Assembly (NCBI RefSeq): GCF_041022165.1
Contig: NZ_CP163302.1
Coordinates: forward strand, 744,001-808,000
Direction of reading: 5' to 3'
Source of the DNA: Sinomonas sp. P10A9
GTDB taxonomy: Bacteria; Actinomycetota; Actinomycetes; Actinomycetales; Micrococcaceae
Length of the DNA stretch: 64,000 nt
Each line of letters starts with the position of its first letter. The stretch's first letter is position 1. The notes under the pieces are model-generated. The model was not told the DNA's origin, made no database searches, and saw only the letters and a list, made by a program, of their open reading frames with translations. The translations under genes and the position numbers were made by a program. Shown one piece after another: positions 1 through 10,845 of the stretch.

Positions 1-365
1 TCGACCTCCCAGTGGGTGTCGTCGACCTTCTTCGGGTCCGACGCCGCGAGGGCCAGGTAGGCCTGTCGGGTCGCCGGGTGGAGGTCCACGAGGCCCTCGA
101 AGAGGTGGTTGTTGGCCGCCTGAGGCGTCGCACCGCTCGCGGCGATCGGGTCGAAGCCGGTCGAGAGGGCGAATGAGATGCCGGCGACGAGCTCCTTGGT
201 CGGGTCGACCGCTCCGCCGCTCGTGACCGCGGAGGCCGGCGTGCCGCCGGGGGAGCATGCGGCCAGGGACGCCGTGAACGCCGCGGCGGCGCCGATCGCT
301 CCGCTGAGCTTGAGGAAGTTCCTGCGGCTGGCGTCATTGACCAGCGGGGAGATGGGGTTGCTCAT
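1..365 (-). CDS. ABC transporter substrate-binding lipoprotein (family 5-like), 3' end outside window
   Basis: The N-terminal 121 residues of an extracytoplasmic solute-binding protein; the rest lies beyond position 1. The N-terminus has a twin-arginine signal ([10 protein letters not shown], residues 13-22), a hydrophobic Ala-rich stretch and a lipobox LAAC, so the mature protein should be Tat-exported and lipid-anchored. After a short linker come [20 protein letters not shown] and [11 protein letters not shown], the opening of peptide/nickel-type (SBP_bac_5) binding proteins. It is divergent from a GntR/FCD regulator, with candidate operators between them, suggesting substrate-controlled uptake. 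The ligand cannot be inferred. Confidence 0.85.
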   Translation of the reverse strand, partial: MSNPISPLVNDASRRNFLKLSGAIGAAAAFTASLAACSPGGTPASAVTSGGAVDPTKELVAGISFALSTGFDPIAASGATPQAANNHLFEGLVDLHPATRQAYLALAASDPKKVDDTHWEV

Positions 366-450
366 GTACCTCACCGTTCGTGTTGATGGCTCTGTGGATC
401 CGGGTGCGTGTCCTCGTGGACCGAGTCCGGAGTGCCCTCAGGAAAGCACT

Positions 451-471
451 TATCGGATGTGGGATGTCCGA
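451..471. promoter_or_regulatory. candidate GntR/FCD operator 1
   Basis: tatcggatgtgggatgtccg plus a contains the imperfect palindrome TCGGA-N9-TCCGA. A related inverted copy lies 95 bp further on. Both are between the binding-protein gene and the divergent GntR regulator, where autoregulated FCD repressors usually bind. Assignment is inference from position and symmetry. Confidence 0.45.
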
Positions 472-546
472 GGTTCTTGGCAACTGTAAGGCTCATCACA
501 ATCGCGCGTCAAGGGCGAAGGGCTGGCCCGGTGGACCTCTGGGCCC

Positions 547-565
547 GGAAGTGGGACATCCGATA
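547..565. promoter_or_regulatory. candidate GntR/FCD operator 2
   Basis: ggaagtgggacatccgata; its reverse complement starts TATCGGATGT, the same ten bases that open operator 1. It sits 91 bp upstream of the regulator start. Confidence 0.45.
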
Positions 566-655
566 TCATGGCCCGAAGTGATGCCGAGCACAGGTTCGAA
601 GCGTCCCTCTGCGTGCCTTCGGTACGCAGCACTCTCATGCTAACTGGAGGATTCC

Positions 656-1384
656 ATGGCCACGACGACGTCGGCTCCTGCGGCGCGCTTCAGCGCGCAG
701 GCGCGGCTCCGAGCGCTTCAGGCGGAGATCATGGACCTTATCCTCGACCGAGGACTTGAGGCGGGCGACCCGTTGCCCACGGAGAGCGAGCTGACGGCGA
801 CCCTCGGGGTCGGCAGGAACACCCTGCGTGAATGCCTCAAGGTCCTGCAGGCGCTCGGGGTGGTGGAGATCCGGCACGGGTTCGGCATGTTCGTTGCGCC
901 GAGCAATTTCGATGCGCTCGCCGATGGGCTCTCCTTCCGCGGCCGGCTGTCCCTCCGCCACAAGGGGCATGAGGCGATGGAGCTCGTCGATGTCCGCCAG
1001 GCGCTCGAGTCGGGGCTTGTCGGAGCGTCGATTGACGTCATCACTCAGGAGCAGCTCGCGCGAATCGAGGCCGTCGTCGTCACGATGGAGGAGTCGGCCG
1101 AGCGCGGGGACGAGTTCTCTGAGGCGGATGCACTGTTCCATCGCCTGCTCTTCGAACCGCTCGACAACGAGCTGCTCCTGAACCTCATGGGCGTCTTCTG
1201 GAAGGTCTACCGCAAGATCCACGCGGAGGTGGGACCCTCCAACGCGGATCTCGTCGAGACGGCGGCCGCGCACCGTCGCATCCTCGAGGCCGCGAGCGCG
1301 GGGGACAAGGCTGCGGCGTCCGAGCTGCTCAACCGGCATTTCGACGGCATCCGCCGGATGCTCCAGGCCCACGCCGACGGGTAG
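656..1384 (+). CDS. GntR family transcriptional regulator, FadR/FCD subfamily
   Basis: A 242-residue DNA-binding repressor or activator. Residues about 20-82 form the winged helix-turn-helix (LPTESELTATLGVGRNTLRE is the recognition region). Residues about 105-238 form an all-helical FCD ligand domain with the conserved polar pattern D-x3-H (DALFHRLLFE), HRRILEA and LNRHFDGI that usually holds a metal and a carboxylate effector. Start ATG follows the ribosome site tggagg. It is divergent from the lipoprotein gene at 1-365 and probably controls that transporter and itself through the two palindromes between them. A strong terminator follows. Effector unknown. Confidence 0.9.
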   Translation: MATTTSAPAARFSAQARLRALQAEIMDLILDRGLEAGDPLPTESELTATLGVGRNTLRECLKVLQALGVVEIRHGFGMFVAPSNFDALADGLSFRGRLSLRHKGHEAMELVDVRQALESGLVGASIDVITQEQLARIEAVVVTMEESAERGDEFSEADALFHRLLFEPLDNELLLNLMGVFWKVYRKIHAEVGPSNADLVETAAAHRRILEAASAGDKAAASELLNRHFDGIRRMLQAHADG

Positions 1385-1460
1385 TGCCCGGCGGGCGGTA
1401 GTCGGTCCGTCCGCGCAGGAGGACCCCGGGCTGGCTCTTGCGCCCGGCCGGGGAAGACGA

Positions 1461-1493
1461 AGAAGCCCCCCAGCCTTAGGCTGGGGGGCTTCT
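1461..1493 (+). terminator. Rho-independent terminator of the GntR gene
   Basis: Perfect 15-bp stem (agaagccccccagcc / ggctggggggcttct) with a 3-nt loop, 76 nt after the GntR stop; followed by ctcttc rather than a pure T run. Confidence 0.75.
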
Positions 1494-1502
1494 CTCTTCA
1501 CA

Positions 1503-1518
1503 TCTGTGCGCCCAGAGG
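1503..1518. repeat. left target-site duplication of the IS481-type element
   Basis: tctgtgcgcccagagg, identical to 2888-2903. The right copy is the 3' end of tRNA-Arg plus four flanking bases, so this copy is the tRNA tail split off by the insertion. Confidence 0.8.
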
Positions 1519-2887
1519 TGTGTGATGTCAGGACATCGTTGACGCATGTGGCGGGACATCGTTGACAGGTGACAGTGGACTGCTGTGGCGGGACATCGTT
1601 GACGCCTTCCGGCATGTCGCGGGACATCGTTGACACCTCGCCCATTGGGCTTCTGCCATGTCGAAGAACAAGGTCATCGTCCTCGCAGTCCTGGAGGGTG
1701 GGATGTCCAAGGCCGAAGCAGCCCGCCGGTACGGCATCAGCCGCCAATGGGTCCACCAACTCATCGCCCGCCACGCAGCCGAAGGAGAGGCCGGCCTCGA
1801 GGCCCGCTCCCGGCGGCCCCGCACCAGCCCGCAGCAGACGCCGGCCAACGTTCAGGAGAGGATCCTGGTCCTACGCGCCGACCTGCAGGCCAAGGGCCTG
1901 GACTCCGGGGCCGAGACCATCGCTGCCCATCTCGGACGCGAGGGCCTCCCGGTGCCCGCGAGCACCACCATCCACCGCATCCTCCGGGCCGCCGGCGCGG
2001 TCGCCCCCGAACCCCACAAGCGTCCCAAGTCCTCCCTGCGACGCTTCGCCGCGGCCCAGCCCAACGAGACCTGGCAGTCCGACTTCACCCACTGGCACCT
2101 GGCCGACGGCACCGACACCGAGATCATCGACTTCCTCGACGACCACTCCCGCTGCCTGCTCCACCTCACCGCCCACCCCAGGACGACCGGCGCCATCGTC
2201 GTGGACGCCTTCCTGGACACCGCACAGGAACACGGCCTGCCCGCCAGCACCCTGACCGACAACGGCATGGTCTACACCACCCGCCTGGCCGGCGGGAAAG
2301 GCGGCCGCAACGCCTTCGAGACCCTCATCGCAGGGCTCGGGATCACGCAGAAGAACGGATCCCCCGGCCACCCCCAGACCCAGGGCAAGATCGAGCGCTT
2401 CCACCAGACCCTGAAGAAATGGCTCCACAGCCAGCCTCCGGCCCAGACCATCGAGGACCTGAACGACCAGCTCACCAGATTCCGCCACGTCTACAACCAC
2501 GAACGCCCCCACCGCGCGCTCGGCAGGCACACACCCGCCGAGGCCTACGCCCAGACCCCCAAGGCCGGCCCCGCGGCCGCCGCCCAGGGGGCACACTTCC
2601 GGGTCAGGGTTGACCGCGTCGACGCCGACGGCAAGGTCACCCTCCGCCACGCGGGACGCCTCCGTCACCTCGGCATCGGCCGCGCCCACAGGCACAAACG
2701 CCTCATCCTGCTCGTCCACGACGCCGAGGCCACCGCCATCGAGCACGGCACCGGCGAGATCCTCGCCGAGTTCACCATCAATCCCACCCGCGGCTACCAG
2801 CCCAAAAAACAGAACACCCCCGGTCCGAAGACCGGGGGTGTCAACGATGTCCCGCCACATCCGTAAAGGATGTCCCGCTACATCACA
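1519..2887 (+). mobile_element. complete IS481-family insertion sequence
   Basis: A 1369-bp element with ends TGTGTGATG...CATCACA. The terminal inverted repeats are long and imperfect: both ends read inward as TGTGATGT, then GGACATC, then GATGTGGCGGGACATC-type blocks. The motif GGACATCGTTGAC occurs four times at the left end (1531, 1554, 1591, 1622) and once inverted at 2840-2852, with a degenerate copy at 2863-2875; these look like transposase-binding sites. It carries one intact transposase and is flanked by a 16-bp direct repeat. It inserted into the 3' end of tRNA-Arg and regenerated the tRNA end. The exact ends could shift by about 2 bp. Confidence 0.85.
1658..2866 (+). CDS. IS481 family transposase
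   Basis: 402 residues, intact. Residues 10-50 form a helix-turn-helix (MSKAEAARRYGISRQWVHQL) followed by a second HTH-like segment. The rve/DDE core starts near residue 130: first Asp in TWQSDFTHW, second Asp in TLTDNGMVY, Glu in GKIERFHQTLK, with HPQTQGKIERFH and YNHERPHRAL typical of the family. A C-terminal extension of about 80 residues contains a small beta-rich segment. The perfect inverted repeat at 2815-2842 (acacccccggt / accgggggtgt) lies inside the last codons and may also block transcription. All catalytic residues are present, so the element may be active. Confidence 0.95.
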   Translation: MSKNKVIVLAVLEGGMSKAEAARRYGISRQWVHQLIARHAAEGEAGLEARSRRPRTSPQQTPANVQERILVLRADLQAKGLDSGAETIAAHLGREGLPVPASTTIHRILRAAGAVAPEPHKRPKSSLRRFAAAQPNETWQSDFTHWHLADGTDTEIIDFLDDHSRCLLHLTAHPRTTGAIVVDAFLDTAQEHGLPASTLTDNGMVYTTRLAGGKGGRNAFETLIAGLGITQKNGSPGHPQTQGKIERFHQTLKKWLHSQPPAQTIEDLNDQLTRFRHVYNHERPHRALGRHTPAEAYAQTPKAGPAAAAQGAHFRVRVDRVDADGKVTLRHAGRLRHLGIGRAHRHKRLILLVHDAEATAIEHGTGEILAEFTINPTRGYQPKKQNTPGPKTGGVNDVPPHP

Positions 2888-2891
2888 TCTG

Positions 2892-2965
<74 letters not shown>

Positions 2966-3268
2966 ATTCTGACCATTCGGATTGTTCCCGCCCCGTTCGG
3001 CCTCGAATAACTTTACGCGAACAGTTTCCCAACTCCAAATCCCGAGCCATGTGGGCCTGCGCACGTACATCCAAGGTCATCGAGAGGAGAGTTATCTGGA
3101 CCGGTCTAGGTGACGTTCGTCACTTAAGTGGAGGAAACGGACGGCGAAAGCCGCTAGATCACGCTGTTCGCGACATTTTCGCTCTCGCTTCAGCTCAAAT
3201 TTGGCCCGGTGGTACAGACCACTGTCTCTAGCATAGAGGGACACGCCGACCCACCTAAGGAGACCAAC
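2966..3268. other. intergenic region upstream of pckG
   Basis: Separates the divergent tRNA-Arg and pckG. Contains a CRP/GlxR-like site (3110-3123), an adjoining palindrome cacttaagtg (3121-3130) and the ribosome site aaggag (3257-3262). No open frame with coding character seen. Confidence 0.6.
3110..3123. promoter_or_regulatory. CRP/GlxR-type operator upstream of pckG
   Basis: gtgacgttcgtcac matches the GTGA-N6-TCAC core bound by CRP/GlxR regulators, centred about 150 bp before the pckG start. GlxR control of gluconeogenic genes is known in Corynebacterium; its use here is inference. Confidence 0.5.
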
Positions 3269-5092
3269 ATGGGACAGACCCGTCTGCCGCTGCTCGCGGA
3301 AGCCCCCACGACTTACGAGCCGCTGCTCTCCTGGGTCGAAGAAGTTGCCGAGCTGACCAAGCCCGACCGCATCCACTGGGTCGACGGATCCGAGGCGGAG
3401 TACCGCACGCTGACGGATGAGCTTGTCGCCGCAGGGACCCTCACGCGCCTCAACCCGGAGCTGTTCCCGAACTCCTTCGCCGCCTTCTCCGACCCGGCCG
3501 ACGTGGCCCGCGTCGAGGAGCAGACCTTCATCTGCTCGAAGAACGAGCGCGATGCCGGCTTCACCAACAACTGGATGGACCCGGACGCCATGAAGGAGAA
3601 GCTCACGGGCCTCTTCGAGGGCTCCATGCGCGGCCGCACCATGTACGTCATCCCGTTCGTCATGGGCCACCTTGACGCCGAGGACCCCAAGTTCGGCGTC
3701 GAGATCACCGACTCTGCGTACGTCGTCACCTCGATGCGCATCATGGCGCGCATCGGCACCGACGTCCTGAAGAAGATCGAAGAGACCCGTGCGTTCTTCG
3801 TCCCGGCCCTCCACTCGGTCGGCGCCCCCCTTGAAGAGGGTCAGGCGGACGTCCCGTGGCCGTGCAACCCGGAGAAGTGGATCGTGCACTTCCCGGAGGA
3901 GCGCTCCATCTGGTCCTACGGCTCGGGCTACGGCGGCAACGCCCTCCTGGGCAAGAAGTGCTACGCCCTGCGCATCGCCTCCGTCATGGCCCGCGACGAG
4001 AGCTGGCTCGCCGAGCACATGCTCATCCTCAAGCTGACCAGCCCCGAGGGCAAGGCGTACCACGTTGCCGCGGCCTTCCCGTCCGCGTGCGGCAAGACCA
4101 ACCTGGCGCTCCTCGATCCGACGATCAAGGGCTGGAAGGTCGAGACCCTCGGCGACGACATCACCTGGATGCGCTTCGGCAAGCAGGGCGAGCTCCGCGC
4201 AGTCAACCCCGAGGCGGGCCTGTTCGGCGTCGCCCCCGGCACCGGCTGGGGCACGAACCCGAACGCCATGCGCGCCATCGCCAAGGGCAACAGCATCTTT
4301 ACCAACGTGGCGCTCACGGACGACGGCGGCGTGTGGTGGGAGGGCATGACCGACGAGGTCCCGGCCCATCTCACCGACTGGCGCGGCGACGACTGGACGC
4401 CGGAGGCCGGCCGTCCTGCCGCGCACCCGAACTCGCGCTTCTGCACGCCGATCGACCAGATCGACATGCTCGCCTCCGAGTACTTCGCGCCGGACGGCGT
4501 CGAGGTCAACGCGATCCTCTTCGGCGGCCGCCGCAAGACCACCATCCCGCTCGTGACGCAGGCGCGCAGCTGGGCGAACGGCATCTTCATGGGCGCGACG
4601 CTCTCCTCGGAGACGACGGCGGCCGCGGCCGGTGCGGTCGGCGTCGTGCGCCGCGACCCGATGGCCATGCTGCCGTTCATCGGCTACGACGCAGGCGACT
4701 ACCTCAACCACTGGGTCCGCGTCTCCGGCAAGGCCAACCCGGCAAGGCTGCCGAAGATCTTCCTCGTGAACTGGTTCCGCCGCACCCGCGAGGGCGGGTT
4801 CGCGTGGCCCGGCTTCGGGGACAACTCCCGCGTGCTCAAGTGGGCGATCGAGCGCATCGAGGGCACGGCCGACGCCGTCGAGACCCCCATCGGCTTCATC
4901 CCGACCCCGGCCAGCCTGGACCTCACGGGTCTGGAGATGACCGAGGCCGAGGTCGAGGAGGCCGTCCGCTTCGACGCCGACGAGTGGCACGCCGAGCTTC
5001 CGGGCCTCGAGGACTGGTTCGCCCGCTTTGGTGGCTCGCTGCCGAAGAGCATCACGGCCGAACTCGACGGCCTGAAGGCGCGTCTCGCCTGA
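3269..5092 (+). CDS. pckG: phosphoenolpyruvate carboxykinase (GTP)
   Basis: A 607-residue cytosolic enzyme of gluconeogenesis converting oxaloacetate + GTP to PEP + CO2 + GDP. Kinase-1a motif [13 protein letters not shown] carries the reactive Cys and P-loop Lys; [19 protein letters not shown] and [11 protein letters not shown] are family blocks. Length is typical for the GTP-dependent (not ATP) class. An in-frame start 60 nt upstream exists, but ATG at 3269 is preceded by aaggag at proper spacing and begins MGQTRLPLL, so it is chosen. A CRP/GlxR-like site lies upstream and a strong terminator follows. Next door is another PEP-handling enzyme. Confidence 0.97.
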   Translation: MGQTRLPLLAEAPTTYEPLLSWVEEVAELTKPDRIHWVDGSEAEYRTLTDELVAAGTLTRLNPELFPNSFAAFSDPADVARVEEQTFICSKNERDAGFTNNWMDPDAMKEKLTGLFEGSMRGRTMYVIPFVMGHLDAEDPKFGVEITDSAYVVTSMRIMARIGTDVLKKIEETRAFFVPALHSVGAPLEEGQADVPWPCNPEKWIVHFPEERSIWSYGSGYGGNALLGKKCYALRIASVMARDESWLAEHMLILKLTSPEGKAYHVAAAFPSACGKTNLALLDPTIKGWKVETLGDDITWMRFGKQGELRAVNPEAGLFGVAPGTGWGTNPNAMRAIAKGNSIFTNVALTDDGGVWWEGMTDEVPAHLTDWRGDDWTPEAGRPAAHPNSRFCTPIDQIDMLASEYFAPDGVEVNAILFGGRRKTTIPLVTQARSWANGIFMGATLSSETTAAAAGAVGVVRRDPMAMLPFIGYDAGDYLNHWVRVSGKANPARLPKIFLVNWFRRTREGGFAWPGFGDNSRVLKWAIERIEGTADAVETPIGFIPTPASLDLTGLEMTEAEVEEAVRFDADEWHAELPGLEDWFARFGGSLPKSITAELDGLKARLA

Positions 5093-5135
5093 CGCGCGCT
5101 ACCTGACCCCGGCGGTTTAGACGGCGCCGGTCTTG

Positions 5136-5178
5136 AGGGAGGGCTGTCCCGCTGCACACGGGGTGGCCCTCCCTTTTT
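5136..5178 (+). terminator. Rho-independent terminator of pckG
   Basis: Stem agggagggc (5136-5144) / gccctccct (5166-5174) followed by tttt. Confidence 0.85.
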
Positions 5179-5185
5179 CACTCTG

Positions 5186-5250
5186 GAAGTCACGTTCTGG
5201 GGGTCACGTTCTGCGGGTCACCTGACGTGACCTCGAGAGGGTGACCCCCA
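5186..5250. repeat. GGGTCAC/GTGACCC intergenic repeat cluster, copy 1
   Basis: Three direct (gtcacgttctg at 5189, gggtcacgttctgc at 5201, gggtcac at 5215) and two inverted (gtgacc at 5227, gggtgaccccc at 5239) copies packed between the pckG terminator and the next promoter. The same words recur at 7829-7857 and 12574-12650. Confidence 0.5.
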
Positions 5251-5285
5251 GATCGCGGGCGGGGCGGCGGGAGTAGGTTGGGCTC

Positions 5286-7808
5286 ATGCACGACGGCGCC
5301 GCCACACCTCCCGCTGCACCCGCCTCTCCCGCCGCTACTCCCGAGCGCGGACTGCCGCTCATCCTCCCGCTTGCCGCGGTCCGGGCGGGCGACGTGCAGG
5401 TGGCCGGCGGGAAGGGCGCGAACCTCGGTGAGCTGATCGGCGCAGGCTTCCCGGTTCCGCCGGGCTTCGTCGTCACGACGGCGGCCTACCGCGGCCATGC
5501 AGCCGCGGCCGGGCTGGACCCGAACCGGGCAGCGGTGGACCCGGACGGCGCGCGCGCTCTTCTGGGCTCAGCGCCTCTCGAACCTGCCGCCGCGCACGCG
5601 ATCGCCGCCGCACTCGCTGACCTCGGCCCGGAGGGAACGCCGGTGGCAGTCCGCTCGAGCGCGACCGCCGAGGATCTCCCGGGCGCTGCCTTCGCGGGCC
5701 AGCAGGACACCTACCTCGACGTGTCCGGTGCCGGGCCAGTGATCGATGCGGTGCGCCGCTGCTGGGCATCCCTGTGGACCGACCGGGCTGTGGACTACCG
5801 CCGGCGGCAGGGAATCCCGCCGGACGAGGTGGCGATCGCCGTCGTCGTGCAGGAGATGGTTCCGGCAGAGGCCGCAGGCGTCCTGTTCACCGCGAACCCG
5901 CTGACGGGCCGACGCGCAGAGCTCGTGGTGGACGCCGCCCCGGGGCTGGGAGAGGCCGTCGTGTCGGGAGCGGTCACGCCCGAGCACCTCGTGCTGGGCA
6001 GGGACGGGGCCGTCCGGTCGCGGACCCCGCAGCACGACGGCGCGCCCCGGGTCCTCGGCGACACCCCGGCCGCGCAGCTCGCCGCCCTCGCGGTCAGGGC
6101 AGAGCACCACTTCAGCATGCTCGCAGGGGAGGAACGCCCCCAGGACATCGAGTGGGCGCTCTCCGACGGACGGATCAGCCTCGTGCAGGCACGGCCCATG
6201 ACGGCACTGCCGCTCGAGCCCCCAGAGCTCGGTCTGGTCCAGCGCACGGTGGGCCCGTTCTTCCTCGAGATGTTCACCGTCCGCCCCTATCCGCTGGACG
6301 TCACGGGGTGGCTCGGGCCAGGGGTCGTGCGCATGCTGGACATCATGGCCGGCAGCGTCGGCGTCCGCTTCCCGCCACTGGCCGAGCTCGTGCGGGAGCG
6401 CGACGGCGTCCCCCTACAGCTCGTTCCGCCGAGGCCCCGGCCGAGCCTGCTCACGATCGGCGCCCCGCTGTCCATTGCCCGCCGCGTACGGTCTTTCGCT
6501 ACCCGCCGGTGGAGCGAGGACCCGCTCTTCGCCGAGTTCGAGGACGCGGTCGCCGCGCTCGACGCCGAGGACATCGCCGCGCTGTCGTGGCCCGAGCTCG
6601 TGCGGCGCATAGACCGCTGCAACGATGCGATGGTGCCGTTGGGGAAGGTGCGCGCGAGGTACCTGCCAGCCTCGTTCGTGCCGTTCGTGCCGCTGCGCCT
6701 CATGCTTGCGGTGCTCAGGCTCGGTCGACTCGCGTCGCCCCTGGTGGCCGGCGGCCGGACCCGAACGCGGGATGGGAACGACGCGCTCGAGGTGCTCGCC
6801 GCCGTCGTGGGTGCGGACCCCCCGCTGGCGCGCGCCGCCTGCCAGCACGACGCCGCGGGGTTTCTTGATGCCGTTACGACAAGGCCCGAGTTCGGCGCCT
6901 TTGCTGCTCGGCTCGGCGTGTTCCTCGCGGAGTACGGGCACCGAGAGTCGGTGAGCATCGTCATGGCGACGGCGCCCACGTGGCGTGACGATCCCACTCC
7001 GGTGGCCGCACTCCTCAAGTCTCTGGCGGCCACGCCCGCGGCTGCACGACGCAACCCCTCCGCCGCGGCCCTCGCGGAACTCCTCGCACACCCGCTCCTG
7101 CGTTCGCCGGGGGCAGCCGCGGCTGCGCGGCGGATCGTCGAGGCCTGCCGCCGCGGGCTCGCGTTCCGGGAGGACACCCACTTCCACATCACGCGGATCA
7201 TGCCCCCGCTCCGCGCCACCTTCCTTGAGCTGGGCGGCCGCCTCGTCGCCGCTGGTGCCCTCACTTCGCCCGAGGACGTGTTCCATCTCCGGCTCGAGGA
7301 GCTGCGGGCCTTGGCCGATCCCGCGGTGATGGACGACGGCGCTGCCGCCCGGGTGCGGGACCTCGCCGACCGCCGTGCGCGTCTCAGGCACGAGTATGCG
7401 GGCGTACCGATGCTCGACCCCGCGCTGTTTGTGCGCCGTCGCGGCGGCCGGGACATCGGGGACGCCCTGCTCACGGGGACACCCGCGAGCGGCGGTATCG
7501 CGGAGGGACCCGTCAGAGTAGTGCTCGGGCCAGAGGGATTCGCATCGCTTCGAGCGGGAGACGTGCTCGTGTGCCCGAACACGAATCCCTCGTGGACGCC
7601 GCTCTTCGCGCGGGCCGCTGCGGTGGTGGTCGACACGGGCGGGCTCGGCTCCCACGCCGCGATCGTCGCGCGCGAGTACGGCGTGCCGGCGGTGATGGCG
7701 ACGGGCAGCGGGACGACCCTGCTCACGGACGGCCAGCGCGTCCGCGTCGATGGGCGCCGGGGCCGTGTTGACCCCGCCGGCCCGGCCCAACCGCTCCTTC
7801 CGGGCTGA
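5286..7808 (+). CDS. PEP synthase / pyruvate-phosphate-dikinase-like enzyme (rifampin-phosphotransferase-like architecture)
   Basis: 840 residues. Residues about 25-310 are the PPDK ATP-grasp domain (GGKGANLGELIGAGFPVPPGF; AVRSSATAEDLPGAAFAGQQ; QDIEWALSDGRISLVQARP). About 320-700 is a helical middle region without the pyruvate-binding PPDK_C barrel. About 720-835 is the swivelling phospho-histidine domain: GGLGSHAAIVARE with His790 (approximate), TNPSWTPLFARAAAVV. This ATP-grasp + helical + His layout and length fit rifampin phosphotransferase-type enzymes better than classical PEP synthase, but the substrate cannot be read from sequence. The start is leaderless-type: TAGGTT (5274-5279) lies 6 nt before ATG. 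It follows pckG but has its own promoter. Confidence 0.8.
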   Translation: MHDGAATPPAAPASPAATPERGLPLILPLAAVRAGDVQVAGGKGANLGELIGAGFPVPPGFVVTTAAYRGHAAAAGLDPNRAAVDPDGARALLGSAPLEPAAAHAIAAALADLGPEGTPVAVRSSATAEDLPGAAFAGQQDTYLDVSGAGPVIDAVRRCWASLWTDRAVDYRRRQGIPPDEVAIAVVVQEMVPAEAAGVLFTANPLTGRRAELVVDAAPGLGEAVVSGAVTPEHLVLGRDGAVRSRTPQHDGAPRVLGDTPAAQLAALAVRAEHHFSMLAGEERPQDIEWALSDGRISLVQARPMTALPLEPPELGLVQRTVGPFFLEMFTVRPYPLDVTGWLGPGVVRMLDIMAGSVGVRFPPLAELVRERDGVPLQLVPPRPRPSLLTIGAPLSIARRVRSFATRRWSEDPLFAEFEDAVAALDAEDIAALSWPELVRRIDRCNDAMVPLGKVRARYLPASFVPFVPLRLMLAVLRLGRLASPLVAGGRTRTRDGNDALEVLAAVVGADPPLARAACQHDAAGFLDAVTTRPEFGAFAARLGVFLAEYGHRESVSIVMATAPTWRDDPTPVAALLKSLAATPAAARRNPSAAALAELLAHPLLRSPGAAAAARRIVEACRRGLAFREDTHFHITRIMPPLRATFLELGGRLVAAGALTSPEDVFHLRLEELRALADPAVMDDGAAARVRDLADRRARLRHEYAGVPMLDPALFVRRRGGRDIGDALLTGTPASGGIAEGPVRVVLGPEGFASLRAGDVLVCPNTNPSWTPLFARAAAVVVDTGGLGSHAAIVAREYGVPAVMATGSGTTLLTDGQRVRVDGRRGRVDPAGPAQPLLPG

Positions 7809-7828
7809 GGCGAGGTTCCTTAGTTGGC

Positions 7829-7857
7829 GGGTCACGGCCGTGGGGTTCGCGGGTCAC
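7829..7857. repeat. GGGTCAC intergenic repeat, copy 2
   Basis: Two direct gggtcac words (7829, 7851) just after the PEP-synthase-like stop; related sequence ttgctgaccccgcatccgcagg follows at 7957, resembling 12615-12635. See also 5186-5250. Confidence 0.45.
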
Positions 7858-7936
7858 GTCGATGGGGTCGGGGGCGGAGGCGTGCCACGGTGTTCGTGCC
7901 CCATCCCGGAGACAGCGATATCCCGGATACAGCAAT

Positions 7937-7969
7937 GCGGGGTCAGCAACGCGGTGTTGCTGACCCCGC
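7937..7969. terminator. bidirectional hairpin between convergent genes
   Basis: Perfect 14-bp stem gcggggtcagcaac / gttgctgaccccgc with 5-nt loop, between the convergent PEP-synthase-like and Clp genes. No T run. Confidence 0.65.
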
Positions 7970-7998
7970 ATCCGCAGGGAGGTGACCTCGCGTCGTCG

Positions 7999-10719
<2,721 letters not shown>

Positions 10720-10744
10720 TCGTTGTCCTCCAAAGGAGTCGATT

Positions 10745-10773
10745 CACTCAAAGTTGAGTGGCTTACGCTCAAG
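10745..10773. promoter_or_regulatory. HAIR-like HspR operator with overlapping palindrome
   Basis: GTTGAGT-N7-GCTCAAG (10753-10773) matches the HAIR consensus CTTGAGT-N7-ACTCAAG at 12 of 14 arm positions. A second perfect palindrome cactcaa-ag-ttgagtg (10745-10760) shares the TTGAGT half. It lies 26 bp before the clp start and about 75 bp before divergent poxB. Confidence 0.75.
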
Positions 10774-10845
10774 TTCAACGCTGTGTCGAACAAGATATTC
10801 CCGAGGGGTACCCGCGATCCTGCTCACAGCGCTAGGTTGGGGCCC

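Noticed and set aside
3092..4990. Long open frame (632 codons) antisense to pckG
   Set aside because: High-GC shadow frame: composition dominated by Arg/Glu/Val/Asp as expected from the reverse of a coding strand, no motif, no ribosome site.
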